Of a stretch of DNA of 64,000 nucleotides, positions 20,676 through 33,008 are shown in pieces. Source of the stretch: Zea mays (lineage: Eukaryota; Streptophyta; Magnoliopsida; Poales; Poaceae). The number at the start of each line of letters is the position of its first letter. Within the stretch, counting starts at the first letter, position 1. The stretch is from contig NC_050097.1 in assembly GCF_902167145.1 (NCBI RefSeq), positions 96,510,595 to 96,574,594 of the forward strand, written 5' to 3'. The translations under genes were made by a program, and so were the position numbers. The notes under the pieces were generated by a model that saw nothing but the letters and a program-made list of their open reading frames with translations, was not told the DNA's origin and made no database searches.

Positions 20676-22249
20676 ATACTCCATATATTGCTATATGGAG
20701 GCCATCTCTTCATTAAGCGCCGAGCCACGCATAGGCGCCGCAGCCACACTTTAACCACAGGGCAGCCCATTATGGTAACTCACCTTCTTACCTAAGCGTA
20801 GGTACGTTGTTGCAAATACATTACACTTATTAGTAGTTCCATGTCTGTACACATCCATGGGGTACTAAATTCCTAGAAAAGTAAATACTCCACATCGCAA
20901 CTTTCGTATATACATATGTAGAGCATGTATATAGTCAAGCATCAATAAGCACTCCCCTAGACCGACGTTTGTTCGGTCATGCTCTCACATCTCACCTTAC
21001 CTTGAGCGTCGATCCATTCAAAACTGAATGGCCCCAAAAACAACATTACACATGTATGTAATATCCCCCCGGTTGTGGGTTAGTATTTTTTAAGTCACCT
21101 GATAGTCCTTAATTTAGGGCTTAGCAGAGGATGTCGCTAGCATTATTGTTTTTCAAAACTATTTTTCAAAACCAAATAATGTGTTTAGTTGAAAATAGGT
21201 TTTCGAAACCAAAACTTTGTTTTGAAAATATGTATGTGACCGTATTATACTTAATCCTGCTACGATACCAGCTGTGGCAGAACCTCCCAAGTTATTGGGC
21301 CCACATGCACCTGACTTTGTCTCAAAGACCTCAGACGGCTATGCATGTGCACCAGATAACTTAACAGGATCAGCCCGAGTGTCCCAAGGACCCTGGATAA
21401 ACTACTTACAACCAAGATCGCAAGATTAAGTAAACACAAATCACACACCAATATTTTACAGCGGGATTTCTTTATTATAAAAAGTTACAAGTTACAACAA
21501 ATTTACATTATATATACTGGAGTGATTACAAAGTGATTCAAAGAAATAAAATTTGAAATATTATAAATTATTTATAAGTTTGAAATATATGCTAGCTCAA
21601 GGACAATCCTCAATAAGAAGTATAGAAGAGATACTTTAACCTATAAGAAGGTTGTGCCCACCGGCGCTTAGCACCATCCACAGCAGCACAAATCTAGTAC
21701 CTGCAACAACATGCGTTCGAAAACCCTGAGTACGAAGTGTACTTTCGCAAGTCTTGCCTGTCTAAGGAAAAAGACTCTCAAGGATATGCTGGCTTTTGGG
21801 AATCAAGGAAAAGCTTATCAAGAATCAAAGACTCTTTCTGCAGAAAAGCTTACTATGAGTGGATCCTTAAGAATTCATATTACTTGTCAGGTTAAGTAAA
21901 GTTACCTACATCTAGAGTTCTTTCTATCCTAGTTCAAGCACTTGGCCTATACTAGCTGTCTTTTTGTCATCCCTTCAGTTCACTAGATTGCTACGTGTAA
22001 GTCAGTGACCAAGTCTTCATGTCCGAGAAGTAACGACGATCCAAATCGATTAATATCCAGATGGGGATCTCCAACCACACAACATATGTAGCACTTAACC
22101 CTTGCATATGTCAACTCACCGCCGGGTTTCTCAAGACCAGAACGGGTTCACACCAATCGAGAGCACAGATACACCACCGTCCAGCCTCTTGCCACGGAGG
22201 GTACACGCTACTCTCGCCATCTCTCCACTCCCATTGTGTGGTGGCCAAT
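20676..22249 (-). mobile_element. Element G2, right piece: internal domain and part of its 5' LTR
   Basis: 20676-21272 is the reverse complement of the start of the internal domain of element G (27507-28110). It includes a degraded PBS reading TGGTATCGTAGC on the minus strand near 21261-21270. 21273-22249 matches the last kilobase of the long LTR family in reverse, starting TGTGGCAGAACCTCCC. It is closer to the LTR of H (31130-31670) than to that of G. G2 is cut at 22249, where element G begins; the five bases there are CCAAT. No coding sequence is seen. With the left piece, G2 shares about 1.35 kb of internal sequence with G. Confidence 0.7.
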
Positions 22250-22940
22250 TGTAACACCCCAGGTGTTTATCGTCGGCTCGACCACGAGTGCGGACTGTAA
22301 CACGTAATAGCGGTGAAATTCGTTTTGGTTCAACCAAATTGAATGACTATTGAAAATATCGAATCCAATATCGTTGGTTTGATTCGTCGACATCTGGCTA
22401 AACCTCAGCCTTGTAATTTTGCTCAAACAAATTTATTTAGAATTCAACGAATAAAGTTTTCGGAGCAAATTATCGAAGTCGAACTCGTTTTAAGCTGGTC
22501 CGTTTACGTCTTGCCCAGGATAGTCACGAAAGTTATCTGAACGACAATCGTGCGCGAGGTTATGATCCAATTTATTATTCAGTACACTCTGTAAAATAGT
22601 AAAATCAAGTGTGTTTAGATATCGGATAAAATTTCTCGAATTTCAAAATTAACCAAACATTGTTCCAATATTGTCACCAATCCCATTTTAGTCTATTTAT
22701 ACTTCCCTCGGTTCTAACCTTAAAATAATGTGATTTGTTTAGCCTTAATATCTAGGACCCAGCTACTTGCATAAAAATTGTTAATCACATCGTTCTTCAG
22801 TAAACTGTTTAGAGGAGAAAACTCATATGGCTTCGGATGTCAGATAAATTTTTATCCGATTTCGACTAAACCATTATTATCTCAAATATCCAGTCCATCT
22901 AAACCCCGCTCACATCCAAACTGTAGAAATCAAATATATA

Positions 22941-22948
22941 TATAAATG
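22941..22948 (+). promoter_or_regulatory. Candidate LTR TATA box of element G
   Basis: TATAAATG lies about 100 bases before the GC-rich leader-like block. The corresponding site in the 3' LTR lies next to an expanded (TA)n run (30596-30629). This is suggestive only. Confidence 0.35.
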
Positions 22949-24879
22949 TTTGTGTTCAAAAGGAGGGCATAAAAAGATCTCTTTTGTCTACTAAACTCCC
23001 ACCGTCTTCCGTATTCAGATTTTTTTGGCCGTAGCCCTATCTCCTTCGCTTGGGATTTTTCAGCCGTCGTTCTCATCCGCGTCGCACAGCAGCTGGGGAA
23101 AAAATCCTGCCACTCAGCCGCCGCCCTCCCTCTGATATTTCTCAGCCATCGTTATCTCCTAGCGCGCGCTCCTTGTCTTCTCCCAGCGCTCTCCTTCACT
23201 GCCGCGCCGCCCTCCTCCCTTCTCCCTGCTCCTTCCCATGGTGCGCAGGGCGTCCTCCCCTCGATTTCCTCCGTGCCTCCTTCCAGTCAGCGACGAACGA
23301 GGTTCTAGGCGGCCACGTCGTTGTCCGGCACCTCGTCTGTGTTTTTCTCTGTGCCACGGTCGAGCTCGCCGCGTCCCTTTGTTTGAGTCCGTCAACCTCC
23401 ATCTCGCCCCGAGCTCCTTCCATGGCTGTCGTCGCCTCCAAGCCTGGGGTATTGCCGAGCTCGCCCAGCCCTTCCCCATCACACGCCGGCGGTCCTCCAT
23501 TCCCAGCCACGCCGCTCTCTGCTCACTGGTGCTCGCCCCTGCCCTCTGTCTAGCGCCCTCCCTGCTCCACCTCTTCCCATGGCCGCCTGCAGCTCTCGTC
23601 CTCCCTCAAGCCCTAGTCGAGCTTTTCTATGGCGCCCTGGATGCCAGCCCCTTTACTCGATGCCCCTACTAGGTTCCTGGCATGTTCGCCGAGCCATCGC
23701 CCAAGCTCAGCTTATCCATGGCGCAGGGAACAACAACCCCTTTCTGTTGATGGCATGCTGCAGCCCCCTCCATCACGCTATCTCCTGTTCTCCATTTTTG
23801 CTGCAGCAAGTGGACGCCCCCAGCCCTCCATTATTTGCCCATCTTCCCCATGGTGCCAGCAGCATGCCAACGGTTCAACGATAGGTGCAGCAGTCTGCGC
23901 GTCGTCAATCTCCTCACATCAGGTCGTGTCCCTCTCTGTCCTTGCATGTTCTAGTTTCATTTCACTTTGTTGTCCATGTCGTGACGCTTGTGTTATCTCT
24001 GGTTTATTTTTGTGTATGGTGAGGAAGAGAATTCTAGGAAAAATCGATGAAGAAAACATGTTTCAGTTCGGTGCGCTCTAGGTGTTTGACGAAATGGGAG
24101 CACCAGGGAACAATCGTCGTTCTTGCATAAACCAAGTCGATTTGACTGTGGTGAGGCAATTTGAATTTCAAATAGTTGTTGAGTTGTTTTTGTCTTTACA
24201 TTCGTGGTATAATCGTATAATTCATGAGTGGAGCTGCTATTTCACGTAAGCTATAGTGTCATCCTCCGTTGTCATGTCACCTAGGTAGAGCAGGTTTAAG
24301 TCATTGTGTGAACTGCAGATTTCGGTGCCGGAAATTTTTGGTGGCGGTGTGTTAACGTAATGTGGACGTGTCATGTTATGGTTAGGTTTTAGATGCAAAT
24401 TATATAATGGGTGTATTGGTGTGTGTATGTGTATATGTCGAGAGTGATTTAATAAGTTTTAACTATACGAAGTGTGATCAAACTAATAATCCGAAGGATG
24501 AGTCTAGAGTTTCCAAAAATTTAGCTAATTAGTGTTGTTAGTATTAAGTATAATGAATTTCTATTCATTTGCATGGAGTCAATACCCTGCGTTAGTAATT
24601 ATTATGTGCTGGATTAGTGTTTGGATAAAGGTATGGGAAGGTGAGGGTTGCTTGTAGTTTGTTTATCGGTTGCCGATCTAATTTCATCATGTTCATGTTA
24701 TTTAGATGTTCTCTCTATCAAATTGATTTTGTGCGCGATTATGAGGTGGACTAGTCCATATATGTCATTAAGTGGGTGATTTTAGCTCTACTTTAAGATA
24801 AGGTATTAGCATATTTTAAGTATCAAGCACCTGAAAATTGTAGAAGTTAACTAGGAGCTAAATTGAAATTTTGTTGTTT

Positions 24880-25620
24880 GGGACTACATGACCATTTTTA
24901 GTTATGCAGCCAGTTTAGAGAAGTAAATCATGCTTTCAGTGAATGTGTGGTATAGGAAAGTTGTAGATAACTTCTTTATCTTACTTGTGTAAAAATTTCA
25001 TGACTATAGGTCTAGCAGTTTAGGAGTTATGATTTTTCCAAGTCCAGTTTCAGAATCTGTCCAAATTATGTACAGGTTTCAAAAATTGGATTGTTTGACT
25101 AAATTAAACTGGGAATAAGCCCTTAATAATTATAGAAGAATTGTAGTACTTTTATTAAGCTTTCCAAAAAAGTCTCAGATCACCCTTTTTGGTGGTTTAG
25201 AGACCAAGTTACAGCTGTTTGAACTATAGAGTCTGAATCTGTCCAAATCTAGATAGAAAAGTGTGTTTGTGTTAACTGACTTTGATATGCATTGAATTAA
25301 CCTGAGATGTTTATAAATGAGTTGTAGACATTTCTATTAGCTTTCTAAAAAGTCTAGGATCACCTGATTTGGATGTCTGAAACTCCAGTTATGGATTTTT
25401 GAAGTGAGTAGTCGAATTCTGTCCAAATATGGGGAAAATTTACGTTTGACACTGTTTGACCTTATTAAAGGTCGAATCTTGTTGTGATGATAATACAAAA
25501 GTTATAGAGGACTTTATAAGCTTTCCAGAAAGTCCTGGTTTACTATTTTTGGATGCATATTTTATGAGTTATGAGCAAAACAAATAATTGTTGCTCTGCT
25601 GTCCAAAAATCAGCAAGTAT
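24880..25620 (+). repeat. Degenerate tandem repeat inside the LTR, period about 180 bp
   Basis: The motif TCTGTCCAAAT recurs with GTCC at about 25059, 25241, 25421 and (as CTGTCCAAAAAT) 25601, spacings of 182, 180 and 180 bases. A second motif AGCTTTCCAAAAAAGTC recurs at matching places (about 25159, 25339, 25519), as does a TTGTAGA.(A/C)TT.(C/T)T block. Units are strongly diverged. Confidence 0.65.
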
Positions 25621-27506
25621 TAAAATGGTTGTTTGGAATTGCTTTTGTGTACGTCACTAGGTTTTGTTAGTTCTTGATTGGTTGATTGGTAGTCTTGTGG
25701 TTTTAAGTGACGTAAGTACCTTGTAATTGTGTAATAAAGTTTAGGTTATAAATGCCTGTGTTTCATAAAAGTTGAGTATGATTAACTCCAAGTGTGTGAT
25801 TATTATGGAGTTTGCCATAGGTGTTTTGTCCTCTTCAGTTAGTTTATCTATTTTGTGTTATTTATGTTTGTTCTCATTCATATGCATTTCGCATTCCATT
25901 AGGTACGCTACATGATCACGTGATACGGAATTCAAGAACTGAGTTGATCTCAAGATGATGAAATGATGAGCTACTCCGACAAATGATGTCTGTGAATCAA
26001 CCTAATGAGAGGTGGACCGATCAAGTGCCAAGATGAATATGGTCGTCAAATGATCGTCATCTAACCAACACTAACCTAGTGTTATCCCAGACAAGCCCCG
26101 GTGCATTTGCCACCTCATTCTGTTTTAAAAAGTTTTATCACCTTGAATGATGCATTAGGTGATAGGAGTTGTGATCAAACAGTTGATGCATTTCCTTCCT
26201 TGATTAGACAACCCTAATACCCGTTTTATGAAAATTTAGTGATGCTTAGCCCTTCTTATTAATTTAGGATTTGTTTTTTTAAAAGATGATATGTAACACG
26301 GGATAAGGGAGTTTGTGAAATAAAATGACTTGTGATGATGAAGCCGTTGTGGCCGCGATGATTTCATCATTCAGGTAGGGTACCTCTCTCATGTATCAAG
26401 TTTTGGGAAATAATATGTAATGTAGACCAGACATTGAGCAGGAAAGTTCGCCTGTCTGTGTCGATTAAGGACCGTTCGATGTAGGCCTGTTGTGGTGGAG
26501 ACTTTGCAACTAGCCACATGCTTCGGTAAGCCTGAACCTGGCTATTCCATACGTGAAAAGACAATCGCGCACTGGGCGTGGGAGATGGTGGGAGTAGCGT
26601 GTACCCTCCTGGCAAGAGGCTGGACGGAGGAGTACTGTGCTCCCGGTTAGCGCTGACCGGTTCACGTTGTGGAGGGTCTGTGGGAACGGTTGACATATGT
26701 AAGGGTTAAGTGCTACATATGTCGTGTGGTTAGGGATCCCCAACTAGGTATAATCGGTTCAAATCGTCGTTTCTCCTCAGTCATGGAGACTGTACCCTCC
26801 GACCACTCATCGTAGTTTATAAGTAAAATAAGAATTTGGGTAAAAGAAAGCTAGACCAGGACAAGTGAATGCTCTAGATCAGGCAAATCTAGATTCAGGA
26901 AAAGTACTTAACTTGTGAAGTAAAATTTTGGCATAAGGATTCACTACTAGTAAGCTCTTCTGCAAATGACTCTTTGTAATTTGATAAGCCTTACCTTGAT
27001 TCCCGGCAAGCCAGCATATCCTTGAGAGTCTTTTCGTTAGTCGGGTAAGTCTTACTGAGTACTTGCGTACTTAGGGTTTTATTCCTATTGTTGCTGCAGG
27101 TTGAGTCACTTGATTGTGATTGGTGTTAAGCGCCAGTGGGCACGACCTTCTTATAAGTCTAAGTACTTCTTCTATACTTCTTATTGAAGATGGTCACTTG
27201 AGCTAGAATATATTTTAAACATATAAATGTTTATACATTCAAAACATAGTGCAATTACTCCGATCATGTACCATGTAAACTTGATGTAACTTGTAAAATT
27301 TGTTAATAAGGTTTTCGCTGCAAATTGTTGGTGTGTGATTTGTGTTTACTTAATCCTGTGGTCCTGGTTGTAAGTGGTTTATCCGGTGTCCTTAGGACAC
27401 TCGGACTGATCCTATTAAGTTATCTGGTGCACATGCATAGCCGTCTGAGGTTTTTGAGACAAGGGCAGGTGCATGTGGGCCTAATAACTTGGAAGGTTCT
27501 GCCACA

Positions 27507-29900
27507 GCTGGTATCAGAGCAAGTTTAAGTATAATACGGTCATATACGTATTTTCAAAACAAAGTTTTGGTTTTAGAAAATCTATTTTCAACTAAACACA
27601 TTGTTTGGTTTTGAAAAACAGATTTAAAAAATATAATGCTAGCGACATCCTCTGTTAAGCCCTAAATTAAGGACTATTAGGTGGCTTAGTTCAGAATACT
27701 AACCAACAACCTGGGAAGGGTAATGCATACATGTCCAGTCGGTTTTGAATGGATCGACGCTCAGGTAAGGTGAGATGTGAGAGCATGACCGAACAACCGT
27801 TGGTCTAGGGGAGAGCATAAAAAGCGCTTGATTATATACATGTTAGACATATGTATATAGGAAGGCTGCGATGTGGAGTATTTATGTTTCCGAGATTCGG
27901 TACCCCATGGATGTGTATGGGTATACAGACATGGGAATACTGAGAAGTGTAATGTACTTGTAACGACGCACCTACGCTCAGGTAAGAAGGTGAGTTACCA
28001 TAATGAGCTGCCCTATGGTTAAAGTGTGGCAGCGGCGCCTATGCGTGGCTTGGCGCTTAATGAGGAGCTGGCCTCCATATAGAAATATATGGAGTATAAA
28101 CTGTGATAAACTGTCATGTGTGAGTTGCATCAATGGGAAATGGGTTGTGATGAAATTTTCTGCAGGTACACTAACTTCGAACTCGTATGTGTAGTTGACG
28201 ACTAGCAATATATTGAGAGAGGCGTCGTTATGCCACCGATATAGAACGTTATTGCCACATTATGTTGGCAAAATCAGTGAGGACGAATAGGACGAGCATG
28301 CATCCTGATTGTTGCGTTGTGTTTGTTGTTTGCACACAAAAATGCTTCCCTCACCTTTATTCTAATAATTGGTGATTGTGAACGCACATGCTTCCCTCAT
28401 ATTTATTCCGATAATAAATAATTGGAAAATGTGTGAAGCATGACTGTCCTATAAGAAATTTCTAGTTTTGTTTGTTGTGTCCTTTCGACACGTGTTTATG
28501 TGGCCTGTGATTCATCTTAGTTTGACCGCTAGTGCAACTTTGGTTTGTTTTCGTGCTTGTGTGCTGGTAGAATACGGGTAGTTTGTTTGCATAAACCCAA
28601 GGCTAGGCTATGCCACTCGTTTAGTGAACCATAACCCAAATCGTTATCAGTCCTTCAAAATCCTTGCAAGTTTCCAAGCATGGATGAAGTTGAATTTTTC
28701 CATTATCCCTCCATGACCAGACTCATGCAAATAAATGCTTAGATGATTTCTTTGTTGGACATAAAGTGTACCCGAGCTTAAAACAAGAATCTCGAGTCAT
28801 GTCTCCTTCCAAAACCATTCGCCTTTTTTGGTTGGTGCAAGCTGTTATTCCTATTCCATTTTGCCTCTCCTTGTGGACCATGTTGTGCTTTCTCAATCTA
28901 ACCTAGGAAAGGAATGCCCGATCGTTCTCTCGAATTTGATGCCTTTGGTTTCCTCATATATCTCAAAGGCATACCAATTTAATCATCCGATCGTTTTCCT
29001 GCGTATCTAATCAGACGCTCATCCTTGGCCTTGAAATTGTTGCGATGGGCATAGAAATATGCTTGGGGCTGAAATAACAGTCTCCCATTGTACTCCCTTC
29101 ATCAACCAATTTAGGTTATGGCCATGTCTTGTTCATTTCATCGGGCCATGATCTATTTGGCTCTCTACTTGTAACCATTCTTATAGGTGGAGTCGCTTTT
29201 TGTATGTTGTCATTCTTGCTTGGTCTATTTGTGCCACATAAGATTTCTTATTGGTTGAGTTTGGTAATGGTGTTATGACTAAAACTGGTGGTGCCGCAAC
29301 AAAACCGAGGGTCTCCTTTGGATGCATACACATGGTTGTGCTGCTCGGCACGCGCTGGTATCACGGTTAGTAGTTGTAGTCCATTATGAGACTATATCGA
29401 TATGTTATCTCTCCACAAATTATTCTTACCACGTGAGATTCATTATTGGTGCCCGTTTGGTAATGGCGTCACGATTAAAGACTTATGGTGCCGCGGCGAA
29501 ACATAGAGCCTCCTGTGAATGCGCACACAGGATTGTGCTACTCGTCGGATGCTAGTATCGAGGTCTCTAGTCATGATCCATTACAGAACTACACTCTCCC
29601 TTAAAAAAATTTTATGTTGTTTGTGGAATGATCAGGCAACATCTATCAGCTTAGTTGAATCGAAAGAGCATACCACTTTGATGTGTTCTTCTGGCAGATA
29701 TCGTCTCTGATGGTTGACCTCTCTTATTAGCTGTAAAGTGATACATGCTATATTCCTTAGAGAAACCAACACCTTAGAGTACTCATCTCTACTCGGAACT
29801 GTCCTATGCTATGTCTATTATAGACAGGGTTACACACCTCTCTACTCTTAAAAGTCTTTCACTCCGAATCTCGGGACGAGATTCTTTTAAGGGGGAGGGT
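27507..29900 (+). other. Non-coding internal domain of element G with PBS and PPT
   Basis: The Met-type PBS TGGTATCAGAGC stands at 27509-27520 and the tract AAGGGGGAGGG at 29889-29899, preceded by TCTCGGGACGAGATTC, a motif usual before the PPT in Tekay/Del elements. Across 2.4 kb there is no frame with retroelement motifs; the longest frames are under 80 codons. The first 1.4 kb is shared with G2, so the lack of genes is a family property rather than a private deletion. Confidence 0.7.
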
Positions 29901-30595
29901 TCTAACACCCTAGGTGTTTATCGTCGGCTCGACCACGAATGCGAACTGTAACACGTAATAGCAGCGAAATTCGTTTTGGTTCAACCAAATTGAATGTCTA
30001 TTAAAAATATCGAATCTGATATCGTTGGTTTGATTCGTCGACATCTGGCTAAAAACTTAGCCTTGTAATTTTGCTCAAACAAATTTATTTAGAATTCAAC
30101 GAATAAAGTTTCTGGAGCAAATTATCGAAGCCGAACTCGTTTTAAGCTGGTCCGTTTACGTCTTGCCCAGGATAGTCACGAAAGTTATCTGAACGACAAT
30201 CGTGCGCGAGGTTATGATCCAATTTATTCTTCAACACACTCTGTAAGATAGTAAAATCAACTATGTTTAGATAACGGATAAAATTTCTCGAATTTCAAAA
30301 TTAACCAAACATTGTTCCAATATTGTCACCAATCCCATTTTGGTCCATTTATACCTCCCTCGGTTCTAACCTTAAAATAATGTGATTTGTTTAGCCTCAA
30401 TATCTAGGACCCAGCTACTTGCACAAAAATTCTTAATCACATCGTTCTTCAGTAAACTGGTCAGAGGAGAAAAATCAAATGGCTTCGGATGTCGGATAAA
30501 TTTTTATCCGATTTCGACTAAACCAGTGTTGTCTCAAATATTGTATCTGATATCCAGTCCATCTAGACCCTGCCCTAATCCAAACTGTATAAATC

Positions 30596-30630
<35 letters not shown>

Positions 30631-30688
30631 TGTTTGTGTCCAAAGGGAGGGCATGGAAAGATCTCTTTTGTCTACTAAACTCCCACTG
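29901..30688 (+). repeat. 3' LTR of element G, left part
   Basis: This starts TCTAACACCCTAGGTG, where the 5' LTR has TGTAACACCCCAGGTG, so the terminal TG has mutated. It follows the 5' LTR closely up to CTCCCACTG, where element H begins. Confidence 0.75.
30596..30629. repeat. (TA)n microsatellite
   Basis: About 17 TA dinucleotides occur where the 5' LTR copy has only a short TA run (about 22934-22942). This is expansion after insertion. Confidence 0.9.
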
Positions 30689-32384
30689 TGTGACGGAACC
30701 TCCCAAGTCATTAGGCCCACCTACATTTGTCCTTGTCCAATGGACCTTGGACAACACTGTAGATGCACATAATCACTCGACAAGTTCGGTATCTGTATCA
30801 TTTTCCTCGCCCAAGAGCGTTTCACCCGTCACGCAGATATTACAACACATTGGAGGTACGAATAAGCGGAAGCAAATTACAATAACTTAATTTACATTCA
30901 TTAAAATATAGAAAGAGTGTTATTATTACATCACCAGGTGATAAGAGTGCATAAGTATTATTATTACAAACTTGGGAGGCAAAAACCCCTCCCACATAAA
31001 AGTATATTGTTTTTCAAAAGGGAGGCCAACATCCTCCCGCAACCACTTCACTGTTGAGGTTCGTCCTTGGGCACCACATCCTTGGGCACCACCTTAGTTC
31101 AAAAACAGCAAAAGTCTGCTGTTTCCTCACCTACAACAACATGGGTTCAAAAACCCTGAGTACGTAGTGTACTTTCGCAAGTCTTACCCGTCAAAAGAAA
31201 AGACTCTCAAGGATATGTTGGCTTGAGGGAGTCAAGGTAAGGTTTAATCCAGAATCAAGACTTTGTTTGCAAAAATGCTTACTAATAGTGGATCCTTAAA
31301 ATCCAGTTTTATTAGCAGGTTAAGTCATTACCTGTCACTAGAGTTCTTTCTACCCTAGTTCAAGCACTTGGCCTATACTAGCCATCCTTTTATCAACCCC
31401 TTTCTGTTCACTAGAATGCTACGGGTAGGGCAGTGACCAAGTCTTCATGTCCGAGAAGTAACGGTGATCTGAATCGATTAATACCCAGCTGAGGATCTCC
31501 AATCACACGACATATGTAGCACTTAACCTTTGCATATGTCAACTCGCCACCGGGTTCCTTAAGACCAGACCGGGTTCACACCAACCGAGAGCACAGATAC
31601 ACCACCATCCAGCCTCTTGCCCCGGAGGGTACACGCTACTCTCGCCATCTCTCCACTCCCATTGCGTGTTGGCCTTTCTGGTATTAGTCTGCCCGAGGCA
31701 AAGCTTACCCATGACGAGGCTGTGACCAGTTAAAAGGTCCTCGATCAGCAAGCCTACAACGAGACGGTCCTTAATCGACTTAAACGGAGACACTACACCG
31801 AGACTCTCTTCTCGTGCAAGTCACCCGTCTAGTCTCAGCTTTATCATTTAAAACCCCAAAGTTTGGTACCTGGCAGAGGTACATCTTTTCGATGTTGAAC
31901 CCATCACGGCCATGATGGATCCACCATCAAGTTTTTATTTTGAAAACATCCCATCCACTGTGAAGCAATCACCTTTTGTTTTAAAACAAAACATTTGTTT
32001 TACTAAAGCAGGACTAAGCATCAGAAAAACATTTTATGAAAACATGTAATCAAGGAATGGTAAACAATTTTAAAGGAGGAAATGCAGTAATTGATTTAAC
32101 ACCCAGCTCTTATCACCTAATGCATCATCAAGTGATAAAGAGTTTAAAACAGCAAGGAGGTGGCAAATGCACCGGGGCTTGCCTTGTGTTGTAGGAGAGT
32201 CGGGCTCTGCTCCACAAATATCAAAATAAAAGCAGTTCCCAGTAGGTGGATTTTCTGTTGATGGAGTAGTCTCTTCCTCGTCAACGATTATTTCTTCCTC
32301 GTTCTCTATACATAACCATATGTAACCATGAATGCTCATGTAATGCTTATGAAAATGCAATAATAGAAAAGATGTATCAAGTTG
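30689..32384 (-). repeat. 3' LTR of element H, first piece
   Basis: This piece reads TGTGACGGAACCTCCC on the plus strand, which is the inverted end of a long Tekay/Del-type LTR. 31130-31670 closely resembles the G2 LTR (21690-22249). The LTR is interrupted at 32384 by a CRM1-like element and resumes at 45774; AGTTG at 32380-32384 is duplicated at 45769-45773. Together the pieces make about 4.03 kb. No gene is seen. Confidence 0.75.
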
Positions 32385-33008
32385 TGATGAGGACATCAAC
32401 ACCAACACGAGTACATCTACACTAGCAGCACCTTCTCCAGCCCAGGCACCATCTTCCCCAGTCCAGGCGCCACCCCTTCCACCTGGGCTAGTGACTCGGG
32501 CCCGTGCAAGAGAATTGAACTACATCATGCTGTTAAAGAACGAAGGCCCAGAAGATTAGAAGATGGCCCAACAGGAAGGCCCGGATGGGGCGCCTAGGGA
32601 AGTCGTGAATAGTAACCGCGGTACTGTAGCGCCGACCCTACTGTTCACGCCTCTCCTCTATTTAGTCAGAGTCCGGTTTCATTTAGAACTTGAGTTTTGT
32701 TTTACATCTAGCTTTAGCTACCCCAGAACACGCACAAATACGTGTTGTCCTCTATGATTCAGAACTCCACCTCGAGTGATATTAAGATTGTTCGCATCTT
32801 TTTCTTGTTCGTTCTTCGATTGCGCACAGGAAAAGATCTTCGTGATCAGGCCGATCTCGTATCAGCAAGGTCGGTAACCATTGGGAGTTGGTTCAGCGAT
32901 TGCATTGGCGCTTCGGGTTCGCTCGTCGTAGTCGGATCGTGAGGGTCTACTTCCACCAAATCAGAATTATCTCCACTCACCGAAAGATCGGGCACTCCAG
33001 CTCTATCA
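32385..33008 (+). repeat. 5' LTR, CRM1-like type B (624 bp)
   Basis: The LTR starts TGATGAGGACATCAACACC and ends CCAGCTCTATCA. The coding-like start (CAACACGAGTACATC...) marks type B. It differs from its partner at roughly two dozen sites plus small indels. Confidence 0.9.

Larger units (their letters stand above)
22250..27506 (+). repeat. 5' LTR of element G (5,257 bp)
   Basis: The first 740 bases match the 3' LTR at 29901-30688. The last kilobase matches the inverted LTR piece of G2. In between are a GC-rich leader-like block (about 23040-24000), an AT-rich region with 180-bp periodic repeats, and an end region with GAGTACTTGCGTACTTAGGG and a TTGCTGCAGG motif. The overlapping ORFs in the GC-rich block are low-complexity and I do not call them genes. 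Confidence 0.75.
22250..30688 (+). mobile_element. Element G: long-LTR element without coding capacity
   Basis: The 5' LTR (22250-27506) starts TGTAACACCCCAGG and ends TTCTGCCACA. A clear initiator-Met-type PBS TGGTATCAGAGC follows at 27509-27520. The internal domain (27507-29900) has no gag, protease, reverse transcriptase or integrase and ends in a purine tract (29889-29899). The 3' LTR starts at 29901 and matches the 5' LTR for about 790 bases until element H interrupts it at 30688. The right part of the 3' LTR lies outside the window. Organisation resembles LARD-type non-autonomous elements. LTR features (TGTAACACC start, Met PBS, GGGGGAGGG tract) place it with the Tekay/Del group. Confidence 0.75.

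Noticed and set aside
23050..24081. Overlapping open frames of 77-167 codons in a GC-rich block
   Set aside because: They lie inside the LTR of element G after a TATA-like site, overlap in several frames and both strands, and are rich in Ser, Pro, Arg and Leu without any recognisable motif. A GC-rich leader explains them.
27509..27520. tRNA-like sequence TGGTATCAGAGC, and similar sites at 33011, 36460 and 50489
   Set aside because: These are primer binding sites complementary to the 3' end of initiator Met tRNA, placed directly after LTR ends. No cloverleaf surrounds them.
30475..30757. Small frames with Tyr-Ile repeats
   Set aside because: They translate the (TA)n microsatellite.
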